NCBI RefSeq assembly: GCF_014208045.1
Contig: NZ_JACHML010000001.1
Location: 2,728,001 to 2,792,000 of the forward strand
Origin: Microbacterium thalassium
GTDB lineage: Bacteria; Actinomycetota; Actinomycetes; Actinomycetales; Microbacteriaceae
DNA: 64,000 nt
Reading direction: 5' to 3'
Shown here piece after piece: positions 63,884 through 64,000 of the stretch. The stretch's first letter is position 1; each line of letters starts with the position of its first letter. Below the pieces are notes generated by a model. That model was not told where the DNA came from, did not search any database, and saw nothing but the letters and a program-made list of their open reading frames with translations. The translations under genes were made by a program, and so were the position numbers.

Positions 63884-64000
63884 GTGTCCCCTCTCCGGCG
63901 GTCCGCCCTGACGCGGACCTGGATCGCACGGTACACCCTGCGCGCCGAGCCACCGTCGCGGTAGGCGTGCACGCGGGCGCTGAGCTGCTCGGCGCGCTCG
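63880..64000 (-). CDS. C-terminal end of a gene entering from the right edge
   Basis: The last 40 codons, reading ERAEQLSARVHAYRDGGSAR and then RVYRAIQ before TGA at 63880-63882. The ending resembles the C-terminus of another TagF-like or wall-polymer transferase (an AYRDG-SARRVYRAI type helix), but too little is present to be sure. Confidence 0.6.
   Translation of the reverse strand, partial: ERAEQLSARVHAYRDGGSARRVYRAIQVRVRADRRRGDT

Overview
The window is about 70% G+C, codes densely on both strands, and reads as the chromosome of an actinobacterium of the family Microbacteriaceae, most likely Microbacterium or a close relative. The evidence is the tmRNA tag AESKQNDFALAA, the DUF3039 and DUF2510 proteins, GTG/TTG starts, chains of ATGA-coupled genes, leaderless starts behind TAnnnT boxes, and a LigD in POL-PE-LIG order. 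No rRNA operon, intact transposase, integrase or CRISPR array was seen.

Layout. 1-5.6 kb: ilvB (cut by the left edge), ilvD, the trehalose pair otsA-otsB and a small membrane protein. 5.6-17.7 kb: a catabolic block. scoA-scoB-thiolase lies divergent to an IclR regulator. Next comes a nine-gene chain read from 17.7 to 9.1 kb: branched-chain-type ABC importer (livK-G-F-H-M), acyl-CoA synthetase, TetR regulator, 3-hydroxybutyrate dehydrogenase and an alpha/beta hydrolase. Together these could import and hydrolyse a 3-hydroxybutyrate-type compound and convert it through acetoacetate and acetoacetyl-CoA to acetyl-CoA. 17.9-25.3 kb: tRNA-Lys, hisN, two lipoproteins, NUDIX, DUF2200, a hydrolase, YaeQ, an amine oxidase, an aldo/keto reductase, an orphan gp5-like OB-fold protein, and tmRNA. 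25.4-34.7 kb: a cell-envelope block (DUF4397 protein, sortase, ECF sigma and its anti-sigma), then smpB, ftsX-ftsE, prfB and an MFS transporter. 36.1-37.3 kb: a sulfur-handling cluster (rhodanese lipoprotein, thioredoxin, DUF2892 protein) around a CsoR-type palindrome.

37.3-43.3 kb is a disturbed accessory region. It holds two fragments of a tadA/cpaF secretion ATPase, a remnant of a secreted protein, a probable cytosine methyltransferase remnant, two phage-like small ORFs, two uncharacterised membrane/coiled-coil proteins, and a membrane protein built of eight 26-residue repeats. It looks like a former Tad pilus locus invaded and eroded by mobile DNA.

43.4-54.8 kb: tRNA-Leu, DedA, and the NHEJ genes ku and ligD with a TIR-domain membrane protein between them, then a CDF cation exporter, rdgB, rph, murI and pncB. 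54.8-64 kb: DUF3039, an ABC exporter with a long acidic N-terminal extension, then a cell-wall glycopolymer cluster (nucleotidyltransferase, two CDP-glycerol glycerophosphotransferase-like enzymes, a family 2 glycosyltransferase and a partial gene at the right edge). All functional calls are by reading translated sequence; no database search was run.
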